Shown here one piece after another: positions 1 through 6,800 of a stretch of DNA of 15,732 nt (the first letter of the stretch is position 1; each line of letters starts with the position of its first letter). The stretch comes from CAMCXE01 sp041179125. GTDB taxonomy: Bacteria > Pseudomonadota > Gammaproteobacteria > Pseudomonadales > Cellvibrionaceae. The stretch lies in the NCBI GenBank assembly GCA_041179125.1, contig JBEGTZ010000060.1:1-15732 (forward strand). Direction: 5' to 3'. Under the pieces are notes generated by a model. That model saw nothing but the letters and a program-made list of their open reading frames with translations, was not told where the DNA came from and did no database searches. Both the position numbers and the translations under genes were made by a program.

Positions 1-89
1 CTATCGCGATGGAAGACGGTCTGCGTTTCGCCATCCGTGAAGCTGGCCGTACTGTAGGTGCGGGCGTTGTAGCGAAAATTATCGCGTAG
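1..89 (+). CDS. tuf: Elongation factor Tu, 3' end only (first tuf copy)
   Basis: This is the C-terminal 28 residues of EF-Tu, read from base 3 to the TAG at 87-89; the rest lies upstream of the window. EF-Tu is the GTPase that carries aminoacyl-tRNA to the ribosomal A site. The visible part is the end of domain 3, with the FAIRE segment and the TVGAGVVAKII tail. One residue stands out: the family usually reads REGGRTVG, while this copy reads REAGRTVG, which is Gly to Ala at about E. coli position 379. A second tuf copy begins at 15639 in the same orientation, so this is one of two genes. I see no convincing terminator in the 96 bases between the stop and the tRNA gene, so the tRNA may be partly read from the tuf promoter. 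Confidence 0.96.
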   Translation, partial: IAMEDGLRFAIREAGRTVGAGVVAKIIA

Positions 90-130
90 TGAGTTGGTGA
101 GGGTTTTCGTTGGCCAATGAAGCGAGAATC

Positions 131-159
131 TTTACAAAAATAATGAAGTGCAATATGGC
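131..159 (+). promoter_or_regulatory. Possible promoter for tRNA-Trp/secE/nusG
   Basis: A TTTACA hexamer (131-136, five of six consensus matches) is followed after 17 bases by TATGGC (154-159), a poor -10 with three matches. The sequence just after it is G+C-rich, as is common at stable-RNA promoters, and the tRNA begins about 20 bases past the expected start. The weak -10 makes this uncertain. Read-through from the upstream tuf gene would also explain expression. Confidence 0.3.
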
Positions 160-185
160 GGCTCTCGGGTCGCCAGTTTTAATTT

Positions 186-261
186 AGGCCAGTAGTTCAA
201 TTGGTAGAGCACCGGTCTCCAAAACCGGGTGTTGGGGGTTCGAGTCCCTCCTGGCCTGCCA
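186..261 (+). tRNA. tRNA-Trp (anticodon CCA)
   Basis: The 76 bases fold as a full cloverleaf. The acceptor stem is AGGCCAG (186-192) with CTGGCCT (251-257). The D stem is GTTC/GAGC (195-198, 207-210). The anticodon stem is CCGGT/ACGG-type, 212-216 with 224-228. The T stem is 234-238 with 246-250 and contains one G-T pair, with the loop TTCGAGT. The anticodon loop CTCCAAA (217-223) places CCA at 219-221, which reads UGG tryptophan codons. The discriminator is G258 and the CCA end (259-261) is encoded. secE begins only 50 bases downstream with no visible promoter between, so the tRNA is probably cut from a transcript that also carries secE and nusG. Confidence 0.97.
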
Positions 262-311
262 TATTCTGCGGTACTCCCTGTTGGTATCCTAACCCTTCCG
301 TTGAGTCAACT

Positions 312-680
312 ATGACTACCAAAGTAGAAGCGCCTGAATTTCGCCTGGATGCTGTTAAGTGGCTTGTTGTTACAGCCCTGATTGCGCTGGCGGTATTTGG
401 AAATTCTTATTTCAGTGACAAACCCCTGATTGCCCGCGTAATAGGTGTGGTGGTGCTGGGTGCTGTTGCCATTGCTGTGTCTGTTTTTACGGCTAAGGGT
501 CACGCCTTTGTGGGCCTGCTTAAGGCGGCGCGGATTGAGTTGCGCAAAGTTGTTTGGCCAACCAAAGCAGAGGCCAATCAAACCACCTTGCTGGTTTTAG
601 GTGTGGTGGCTGTGGCCGCTTTGATTTTGGCTTTAATCGATTCGATCCTCGGCTGGATCACCTCCCAGATTATTCAATAG
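312..680 (+). CDS. secE: Preprotein translocase subunit SecE
   Basis: SecE is the small essential membrane subunit that clamps SecY in the SecYEG protein-export channel. The 122-residue product shows three hydrophobic spans, at about 17-34, 39-59 and 92-115, as in the long proteobacterial form (E. coli has 127 residues; many bacteria have one span). Between spans two and three lies the conserved cytoplasmic amphipathic segment, residues 74-92, including RKVVWPTKAE, which contacts SecY. The start is ATG 312. The frame stays open back to 201, but that extension would read through tRNA-Trp. The Shine-Dalgarno sequence is weak (GAG at 303-305), so initiation may be modest. nusG follows after 9 bases and its ribosome-binding site overlaps the secE stop, indicating one operon. 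Confidence 0.95.
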   Translation: MTTKVEAPEFRLDAVKWLVVTALIALAVFGNSYFSDKPLIARVIGVVVLGAVAIAVSVFTAKGHAFVGLLKAARIELRKVVWPTKAEANQTTLLVLGVVAVAALILALIDSILGWITSQIIQ

Positions 681-689
681 GAAAACCCG

Positions 690-1223
690 ATGGCTAAGCG
701 TTGGTACGTGGTTCACGCCTATTCAGGATTTGAGAAAAAAGTTGCCGCTTCAATCAAAGAGCGTATTGAGCTGCATGGTATGCAGGAGCATTTTGGAGAT
801 GTGTTGGTGCCTACGGAAGAGGTTATTGAAATGCGTGCCGGTCAGAAGCGTAAGTCTGAGCGTAAGTTTTTCCCCGGTTATGTGCTGGTGAATATGGAGC
901 TCAATGATGACGCCTGGCACTTGGTTAAAGAAACACCGCGCGTAATGGGTTTTATTGGCGGTAAGGCGGATAAACCTGCCCCAATTACGGATGCAGAAGC
1001 ACAGCTGATTTTGCAGCGTGTGGATGATTCTGTAGACAAGCCAAAACCCAAAACCATATTTGAGCCAGGTGAAATGGTGCGTGTTATTGACGGCCCGTTC
1101 AACGATTTTAATGGCGTGGTTGAAGAGGTTAACTACGATAAAAACCGCCTGCGTGTGGCGGTGTTGATATTTGGTCGTTCCACACCGGTAGAGCTGGAAT
1201 TCAGCCAAGTCGAAAAAGCTTAA
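690..1223 (+). CDS. nusG: Transcription termination/antitermination protein NusG
   Basis: NusG binds the RNA polymerase clamp during elongation, suppresses pausing, and through its C-terminal domain recruits Rho or ribosomal protein S10. The product is 177 residues (E. coli 181). The N-terminal NGN domain begins MAKRWYVVHAYSGFE and includes the FFPGYVLV strand. The KOW domain begins near residue 124 (FEPGEMVRVIDGPF) and runs through NGVVEEVN to the end. The start ATG 690 has an AGGAAAA ribosome-binding site that includes the last bases of the secE stop, so translation of the two genes is probably coupled. A probable intrinsic terminator lies 10 bases after the stop, so secE-nusG forms its own unit ahead of the ribosomal protein genes. 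Confidence 0.97.
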   Translation: MAKRWYVVHAYSGFEKKVAASIKERIELHGMQEHFGDVLVPTEEVIEMRAGQKRKSERKFFPGYVLVNMELNDDAWHLVKETPRVMGFIGGKADKPAPITDAEAQLILQRVDDSVDKPKPKTIFEPGEMVRVIDGPFNDFNGVVEEVNYDKNRLRVAVLIFGRSTPVELEFSQVEKA

Positions 1224-1233
1224 GTTTTTCATG

Positions 1234-1263
1234 GTCGCTGCGGGTTCGCCTGCGGCGGCTTTT
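1234..1263 (+). terminator. Probable intrinsic terminator after nusG
   Basis: An 11-base-pair stem (1234-1244 with 1249-1259, including G-T pairs) closes on a TTCG tetraloop (1245-1248) and is followed at once by TTTT (1260-1263), then CGCG and another TTTT. A stable stem with a short T run directly behind nusG is what a Rho-independent terminator looks like. The T run is short, so termination may be partial and the hairpin could act as an attenuator before rplK. Confidence 0.7.
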
Positions 1264-1278
1264 CGCGTTTTACCTACA

Positions 1279-1335
1279 GGGTAAAACAGGGGAGCCGATG
1301 ATCAGCAGTTGCCGCTGCTGGGAGGCGTTTAACCC
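1279..1335 (+). promoter_or_regulatory. L1 repressor-binding leader of rplK-rplA (rRNA mimic)
   Basis: The rplK leader can fold into an outer stem (1279-1287 with 1327-1335, one A-A mismatch), a short GCC/GGC stem (1294-1296 with 1324-1326), an asymmetric loop GATGAT/GGA, and a six-base-pair apical stem CAGCAG/CTGCTG (1303-1308 with 1315-1320). Two stretches, GGAGCCGA (1291-1298) and GGGAGGC (1320-1326), match the L1-binding region of 23S rRNA (helices 76-78) as I recall it from E. coli. Ribosomal protein L1 is known to repress its own operon by binding such a leader. The fold and the match are read from sequence; binding is inferred. Confidence 0.7.
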
Positions 1336-1352
1336 AATAGGGGGATGTAACA

Positions 1353-1784
1353 ATGGCAAAGAAGATAGATGCTTATATTAAGCTGCAAGTGAAGGCCGGT
1401 CAGGCCAACCCAAGTCCACCGGTCGGCCCCGCTTTGGGTCAGAAAGGTGTGAACATTATGGAGTTCTGTAAGCAATTTAATGCGCAGACTCAAGGTATGG
1501 AACTCGGCTCACCAGTACCCGTTGTGATTAGCGTGTACAGCGACCGCAGCTTTACCTTCACCATGAAAACGCCACCTGCTTCTTATTTGTTGAAGAAAGC
1601 AGCCGGTATCAAGAGCGGTAGCCCTCGCGCTAACACGCAAAAAGTGGGCAAGGTGACACGCGCTCAATTAGAAGAAATCGCCAAGGCTAAAGAACCCGAT
1701 TTAACCGCTGCTGATATGGACGCCGCTGTGCGTACGATTGCAGGGTCGGCGCGTTCTATGGGCCTAGATGTGGAGGGTTTATAA
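1353..1784 (+). CDS. rplK: 50S ribosomal protein L11
   Basis: L11 sits at the base of the L7/L12 stalk on the GTPase-associated region of 23S rRNA. It helps the translation factors work and is needed for RelA activation during the stringent response. The 143-residue length is typical. The N-terminal domain carries the proline-rich segment NPSPPVGPALGQKGVN (about 19-34), where thiostrepton-type antibiotics and factors act. The C-terminal RNA-binding domain contains the KTPPASYLLKKAAG region and ends SMGLDVEGL. The start is ATG 1353, with a GGGGGA ribosome-binding site at 1340-1345. The gene sits behind the L1-responsive leader, and rplA starts one base after its stop, so the two are translationally coupled. 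Confidence 0.98.
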   Translation: MAKKIDAYIKLQVKAGQANPSPPVGPALGQKGVNIMEFCKQFNAQTQGMELGSPVPVVISVYSDRSFTFTMKTPPASYLLKKAAGIKSGSPRANTQKVGKVTRAQLEEIAKAKEPDLTAADMDAAVRTIAGSARSMGLDVEGL

Positions 1785-1785
1785 G

Positions 1786-2484
1786 ATGGCTAAGTTATCC
1801 AAGCGTCAACGTGACATCAACGCCAAAGTAGATTCCAGCAAACTGTACAGCTTCGACGCTGCCGTTGCGCTGTTGAAAGATCTATCTAAAGTTAAATTCC
1901 CTGAAACCATCGAAACTGCGATTAACCTGGGTATCGACCCACGTAAATCCGACCAAGTAGTGCGTGGCGCAACGACGCTGCCGCACGGCAACGGTAAAGA
2001 CGTGCGTGTGGCCGTGTTTACACAAGGCGCGAACGCAGAAGCCGCCAAAGCGGCGGGTGCTGAGTTTGTGGGTATGGAAGACCTCGCCGAATTAGTTAAA
2101 GGCGGCATGATGGATTTTGACGTGGTCATCGCAGACCCCGCCGCCATGCGTGTTGTCGGTCAGTTAGGCCAAGTGTTAGGCCCGCGTGGTTTAATGCCTA
2201 ACCCCAAAACCGGCACTGTAACCCCTGATGTAGTCACTGCGGTTAAAAATGCTAAAGCCGGTCAGGTGCGTTTCCGCGCTGACAAAGGCGGCATTATTCA
2301 CGGCGGTATCGGTAAAATTGAATTCAGCACACAAGCGCTGAAAGAAAATTTAGAAGCCCTCGTTGCTGACCTGAAAAGATTAAAGCCTTCAACTTCTAAA
2401 GGTATTTACCTGCGGAAGATTGCTCTGAGTTCCACCATGGGTCCGGGTCTGACGATCGACCTTGCCTCGCTGGATATCAAGTAA
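1786..2484 (+). CDS. rplA: 50S ribosomal protein L1
   Basis: L1 forms the mobile L1 stalk that helps deacylated tRNA leave the E site. In gammaproteobacteria it also represses translation of the rplK-rplA mRNA. The product from ATG 1786 has 232 residues (E. coli 234). Recognisable parts are the N-terminal SKRQRDINAKVD, the domain-II segment LGQVLGPRGLMPNPKTGTV near the middle, and the rRNA-binding return strand ending GPGLTIDLASL. ATG 1786 is preferred over ATG 1768, which lies inside rplK and would add six unconserved residues. The ribosome-binding site GGAGGG (1772-1777) is inside the rplK coding end, which fits coupled translation. The L1-like leader lies in front of rplK. Confidence 0.98.
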   Translation: MAKLSKRQRDINAKVDSSKLYSFDAAVALLKDLSKVKFPETIETAINLGIDPRKSDQVVRGATTLPHGNGKDVRVAVFTQGANAEAAKAAGAEFVGMEDLAELVKGGMMDFDVVIADPAAMRVVGQLGQVLGPRGLMPNPKTGTVTPDVVTAVKNAKAGQVRFRADKGGIIHGGIGKIEFSTQALKENLEALVADLKRLKPSTSKGIYLRKIALSSTMGPGLTIDLASLDIK

Positions 2485-2524
2485 AAGATACTAAAACGGT
2501 GGGCAACCGCCGTAGTAAACGCCT

Positions 2525-2650
2525 TTGGGGTTCAGCACGCTGGACTGTCAAAGACCGTAGGCAGGGCACAGCTCTTTAATCCTTTTTTTTTGGGGCCTAC
2601 GCAGATGGTGAGACCCCGTCCCGTGTTTAAACGCGGGATGACATCACCAA
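2525..2650 (+). promoter_or_regulatory. L10-type leader controlling rplJ-rplL
   Basis: The 240-base spacer between rplA and rplJ carries a structured RNA. A basal stem GGGGTT (2527-2532) pairs with GACCCC (2612-2617). Inside it, CGTAGGC (2556-2562) pairs with GCCTACG (2595-2601). The joining strand GCAGATGGTGA (2601-2611) resembles the kink-turn strand that the L10(L12)4 complex binds both here and on 23S rRNA. TGGTGA (2606-2611) can instead pair with TCACCA (2644-2649). A CCCGTG/CGCGGG hairpin (2620-2637) follows. Position, stems and sequence fit the L10 leader family, in which excess L10 blocks rplJ translation. The loop of the inner stem holds a run of nine Ts (2583-2591). Confidence 0.8.
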
Positions 2651-2658
2651 ACAAGTGA

Positions 2659-2707
2659 CCTAAGCCCTTCGGCTTGGGTTTGTAAAACAACGATAGGTTC
2701 GCCTATC
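2659..2707 (+). other. Two tandem hairpins just before rplJ
   Basis: An eight-base-pair stem (2659-2666 with 2671-2678) closes on CTTC and is followed by TTTGT. Then GATAGG (2692-2697) pairs with CCTATC (2702-2707) across a TTCG tetraloop. The second hairpin ends six bases before the rplJ ribosome-binding site GGAG (2714-2717). The first could act as a weak terminator or attenuator. The second may hold the ribosome-binding site single-stranded or help the leader switch. Neither role can be decided from sequence alone. Confidence 0.6.
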
Positions 2708-2724
2708 ACAACTGGAGAAATCCC

Positions 2725-3219
2725 GTGGCACTAGGACTTGAAGGTAAAAAAGCGATTGTCGCTGAAGTCCATGAGGTTGCTAAAAGCGCATTATCCGCTG
2801 TTGTTGCTGATTCTCGCGGTGTAACCGTGAGCAAAATGACAGTGTTGCGTAAAACGGCTCGTGAGAGCGGCGTTTGGGTAAAAATCGTCCGTAACACACT
2901 GGCCCGTCGTGCTGTAGAAGGCACCGCTTACGAATGTCTGGTTGACAGCTTCGCAGGTCCAACTTTAATCGCATTTTCTAAAGAGCACCCCGGTGCCGGC
3001 GCGCGTATCCTTGCGGATTTCGCTCGTGAGAACGATAAATTTGAGATCAAAGCGGCCGCTTTTGAGGGGCAGATTGTAAATGTCGCAATGTTGGCTACTC
3101 TGCCAACCTACGACGAAGCAATCTCTCGCTTGATGGCAACGATGTTAGAAGCAGCTGCAGGCAAATTGGTTCGCACTATTGCGGCCATTCGCGACCAAAA
3201 AGAAGAGCAAGCCGCCTAA
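2725..3219 (+). CDS. rplJ: 50S ribosomal protein L10
   Basis: L10 anchors the L7/L12 dimers to the ribosome and, as the L10(L12)4 complex, represses its own mRNA. The product has 164 residues (E. coli 165). The N-terminal rRNA-binding domain shows the conserved run KAIVAEVHEVAKSALS and then VVADSRGVTVSKMT. The C-terminal helix (about 135-164) that binds L12 dimers contains LMATMLEAAAGKLVRTIAAI. The start is GTG 2725, with GGAG at 2714-2717. No in-frame ATG would keep the conserved N-terminus, so GTG is secure. rplL follows after 51 bases, the usual partner arrangement. L12 is needed in several copies per L10, so rplL is presumably translated more strongly. Confidence 0.98.
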   Translation: MALGLEGKKAIVAEVHEVAKSALSAVVADSRGVTVSKMTVLRKTARESGVWVKIVRNTLARRAVEGTAYECLVDSFAGPTLIAFSKEHPGAGARILADFARENDKFEIKAAAFEGQIVNVAMLATLPTYDEAISRLMATMLEAAAGKLVRTIAAIRDQKEEQAA

Positions 3220-3270
3220 TTTTAGGCTGTTTGTACCACCCCATTTATTTACGTTTTGTAGGATTGAATC

Positions 3271-3636
3271 ATGTCTCTATCTAAAGAAGATATCATCAAT
3301 GCCATCGCAGAAATGTCAGTTAAAGATGTTGTTGAACTGATCACTGCAATGGAAGAAAAATTCGGCGTTAGCGCTGCTGCTGCTGTTGCAGTTGCTGCTG
3401 GCCCGGCGGTAGTTGTTGAAGAGCAAACTGAGTTCACCGTTATCCTGGCTTCTGCTGGTGAGAAGAAAGTGAACGTTATTAAGGCTGTGCGTGAATTAAC
3501 TGGCCTTGGCTTGAAAGAAGCTAAAGACCTGGTTGACGGCGCTCCTAAGCCTGTTAAAGAAGCTGTGCCTAAGGCTGACGCTGAAGCGGCCAAAGCTAAG
3601 TTGGAAGAAGCCGGCGCAACTGTCGAGATCAAATAA
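3271..3636 (+). CDS. rplL: 50S ribosomal protein L7/L12
   Basis: L7/L12 is the multi-copy acidic stalk protein that recruits EF-Tu, EF-G and the other translational GTPases and stimulates their GTP hydrolysis. The 121-residue product has the usual layout. An N-terminal dimerisation domain (1 to about 33, MSLSKEDIINAIAEMSVKDV) is followed by an Ala/Val-rich hinge (about 34-52) and a globular C-terminal domain with the factor-binding KVNVIKAVRELTGLGLKEAK helices, ending GATVEIK. The start ATG 3271 has AGGA at 3260-3263, a strong site with good spacing. A stable attenuator hairpin follows at 3674, which would allow far more rplL than rpoB mRNA, matching the stoichiometry the cell needs. Confidence 0.98.
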   Translation: MSLSKEDIINAIAEMSVKDVVELITAMEEKFGVSAAAAVAVAAGPAVVVEEQTEFTVILASAGEKKVNVIKAVRELTGLGLKEAKDLVDGAPKPVKEAVPKADAEAAKAKLEEAGATVEIK

Positions 3637-3673
3637 GTTGTTGTGTAATACGCCAAATTTCGGTTTGGTGCAG

Positions 3674-3706
3674 GGCTGGCAGGCGTTTACGCCTGCTGGC
3701 CTTTTT
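3674..3706 (+). terminator. rplL-rpoB attenuator (intrinsic terminator)
   Basis: A 12-base-pair stem (3674-3685 with 3690-3701, two G-T pairs) closes on TTTA (3686-3689) and is followed by TTTTT (3702-3706) and then CTGTTT. This is a textbook intrinsic terminator. In E. coli a partial terminator at the same place lowers transcription of rpoBC relative to rplJL, and I infer the same job here, since I see no strong promoter before rpoB. A smaller CCAAA/TTTGG hairpin (3653-3668) precedes it. Confidence 0.85.
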
Positions 3707-3726
3707 CTGTTTGCAGCCTGCCGCTT

Positions 3727-3835
3727 AAAAAACTGTACGGTTTTTGAAGTTGGCGCTGAGGTGGTGGTTTTTTAACTGCCCGCGTGCAAGACCACGGTTA
3801 GCAGGAAGTGCGCTTCTTCCCCCGTCTTACCAGAC
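3727..3835 (+). other. Structured leader upstream of rpoB
   Basis: Between the attenuator and rpoB the RNA can form several small hairpins: AAAAAC/GTTTTT (3728-3733 with 3740-3745), GGAAG/CTTCC (3804-3808 with 3816-3820) and GTCT/AGAC (3824-3827 with 3832-3835). E. coli has an RNase III processing site in this spacer, but I cannot show that any of these stems is one. No near-consensus promoter was found; TTGGCG (3750) with TTAACT (3772) is too weak to call. Confidence 0.35.
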
Positions 3836-3865
3836 AAAACCCCGTGAACAAGCTGAGGAATACTG

Positions 3866-6800
3866 ATGGCTTACTCATATACTGAGAAAAAACGTATCCG
3901 CAAGGATTTCGGCAAATTGCCCCACGTCATGGATGTGCCTTATCTACTGGCAATTCAGTTGGATTCTTACCGCAAATTTACCCAAGCAGACCTACCCCCC
4001 CAAAACCGTTTTGATATAGGTTTGCACGCGGCATTTAAATCTGTTTTCCCGATTTTAAGTTACTCGGGCAACGCCGCTTTAGAGTACGTCAGCTATAACC
4101 TTGGCAAAGCCGCCTTTGATGTGAATGAGTGTGTGCTGCGCGGCGCTACCTATGCTGTGCCCCTGCGCGTCAAAGTGCGTTTGATTATTTATGACAAAGA
4201 ATCGTCCACTAAGGCGATTAAAGACATTAAAGAACAAGAAGTGTACATGGGCGAAATTCCGCTCATGACCGACAACGGTACCTTTGTGATCAACGGTACT
4301 GAGCGGGTAATTGTGTCCCAGTTGCACCGTTCGCCCGGTGTGTTTTTTGAGCACGACAAGGGCAAAACTCACTCCTCCGGCAAGCTGCTTTATTCAGCGC
4401 GCATTATTCCCTACCGTGGCTCTTGGTTGGATTTTGAATTCGATCCGAAAGACTTGGTGTTTGTGCGGATTGACCGCCGTCGCAAGTTGCCTGCCACCAT
4501 TCTGCTGCGCGCATTGGGCTACAGCTCTCAGCGAATGCTGGAGATGTTCTATGAAACCAATAAATTTGGTATCGAGGCCGATCAAAGCCTGAAGCTGGAA
4601 CTGGTGCCCGCCCGTTTGCGCGGTGATGTGGCCAGTTTCGATATCGCCGACAAAGAAGGCAAAATCATCATCGAAGAAGGCAAACGGATTACCCCGCGCC
4701 ATATTCGTCAGATGGAAAAAGCCGGTGTGGATGAACTCACCGTGCCGCGCGATTACCTCTTAGGCCGTTTTTTGGCCCGCGATGTGGTGGACACTAATAC
4801 TGGTGAAGTGCTGGTTGAATGCAACACAGAAATCACTAACGAAGTGGTAAACACCCTGATTAAAGCGGGTGTGCAAGCATTTGAAACCATCTACACCAAC
4901 GAGCTGGATTGCGGGCCGTTTGTGGCCGACACCCTGCGCAGCGATTCCGCGCGCACCCAGTTGGAAGCCTTGGTGGAAATCTACCGCATGATGCGCCCTG
5001 GCGAACCACCGACTAAAGAGTCCGCCGAAACCCTGTTCCAAAACCTGTTCTTCTCGCCTGAGCGTTACGATTTATCCGCCGTGGGCCGCATGAAGTTCAA
5101 CCGCCGTTTGGGCCGCGAAGCCGAAACAGGCGAGGGCACCTTATCCAACGACGATATTGTTGACGTGTTAAAAACCATGATCGACATTCGCAACGGTAAA
5201 GGCGTGGTGGATGACATCGACCACCTCGGCAACCGTCGTGTGCGTTCGGTCGGTGAAATGGCTGAAAACCAATTCCGCGTAGGCCTGGTGCGTGTTGAGC
5301 GCGCCGTGAAAGAGCGCCTGTCTATGGCCGAAAGCGAAGGCTTGATGCCGCAGGATTTGGTCAACGCCAAGCCCGTGGCCGCTGCGGTGAAAGAGTTCTT
5401 CGGCTCCAGCCAGTTGTCGCAGTTCATGGACCAAAACAATCCGCTGTCTGAAATTACCCACAAGCGCCGCGTTTCGGCCTTGGGGCCAGGCGGTTTAACC
5501 CGTGAGCGCGCAGGCTTTGAAGTGCGCGACGTACACGCCACCCATTATGGCCGTGTATGTCCCATCGAAACACCAGAAGGCCCGAACATCGGCCTGATCA
5601 ACTCCCTGGCCACCTACGCCCGCACCAACAGCTACGGCTTTTTAGAAAGCCCAGTGCGCCGCGTGGTGAATGGCAAGGTCACTATGGATATCGACTACCT
5701 GTCGGCCATTACTGAATCTCAGTATGTGATCGCCCAGGCGTCGGCTACTTTGGATGCTGAAGGTCGTTTGATTGACGAGCTGGTATCAGTGCGTCACCAG
5801 ATGGAATTCGCGTTAATGCCGCCATCTGAAGTGCAATATATGGACGTGTCGCCGCGCCAAGTAGTATCGGTGGCTGCCTCGTTAATTCCTTTCTTAGAAC
5901 ACGATGACGCCAACCGCGCCCTCATGGGTTCGAACATGCAGCGCCAAGCCGTACCTACCTTGAAGGCGCAAAAGCCTTTAGTGGGCACCGGTATGGAGCG
6001 CAATGTAGCGTCGGATTCCGGTGTGTGTGTGGTGGCTAGACGCGGTGGGGTAATTGACCGCGTGGACTCAGGCCGCATTGTGATCCGTGTAGCTAACGAT
6101 GAAGTGGAAGCCGGTGAAGCCGGTGTGGATATTTATAACCTCACCAAATACACCCGCTCCAACCAAAACACCTGTATCAACCAGCGCCCGATTGTGCGTT
6201 TGGGTGATACCGTGTGCCGTGGCGACATCCTCGCGGATGGCCCTTCGGTAGACTTGGGCGAATTGGCCCTGGGGCAGAATATGCGCATCGCGTTTATGCC
6301 CTGGAACGGCTACAACTTCGAAGACTCCATTTTGGTCTCCGAGCGTGTGGTACAAGAGGACCGCTTCACCACTATTCACATTCAAGAGCTTACCTGTATC
6401 GCACGGGACACTAAGCTTGGCAGTGAAGAAATTACAGCGGATATCCCCAACGTAGGCGAGGGCGCTCTGTCCAAGCTGGACGAATCCGGCATCGTCTACA
6501 TTGGTGCTGAAGTAGGCCCTGGCGATATTCTGGTGGGTAAAGTCACGCCCAAAGGCGAGACTCAATTAACCCCAGAAGAAAAACTGCTGCGCGCCATCTT
6601 CGGTGAAAAAGCCTCCGACGTAAAAGACACCTCCCTGCGCGTGCCCTCCAGCACCAAAGGCACGGTGATCGACGTGCAGGTGTTCACCCGCGACGGCCTG
6701 GAAAAAGACCAGCGCTCACGCGAGATTGAAAAAACTCAGCTCAACAAAGTGCGCAAAGACCTCAACGAGGAATACCGTATTGTTGAACAGGCCACCTTTG

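Noticed and set aside
90..185. Terminator after the first tuf copy
   Set aside because: Only short TTGG/CCAA matches with no stable stem plus T run.
201..311. N-terminal extension of secE back to 201
   Set aside because: It reads through tRNA-Trp and gives no SecE-like residues; ATG 312 gives the normal length.
1087..1115. TTGACG inside nusG as a promoter for rplK
   Set aside because: No acceptable -10 at 16-18 bases, and the bases are fixed by conserved NusG residues.
2462..2492. Promoter at the rplA end (TTGCCT and GATACT)
   Set aside because: Spacing of 19 bases and weak hexamers partly inside the rplA coding end; not better than chance.
3533..3775. 80-residue open frame overlapping the rplL end
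   Set aside because: It lies out of frame inside rplL and then crosses the attenuator stem; no ribosome-binding site and no recognisable protein.
5402..5480. Rifampicin-resistance change in rpoB
   Set aside because: The main pocket residues are the sensitive type; the only difference seen (Val for Ile at the E. coli 530 equivalent) is conservative.
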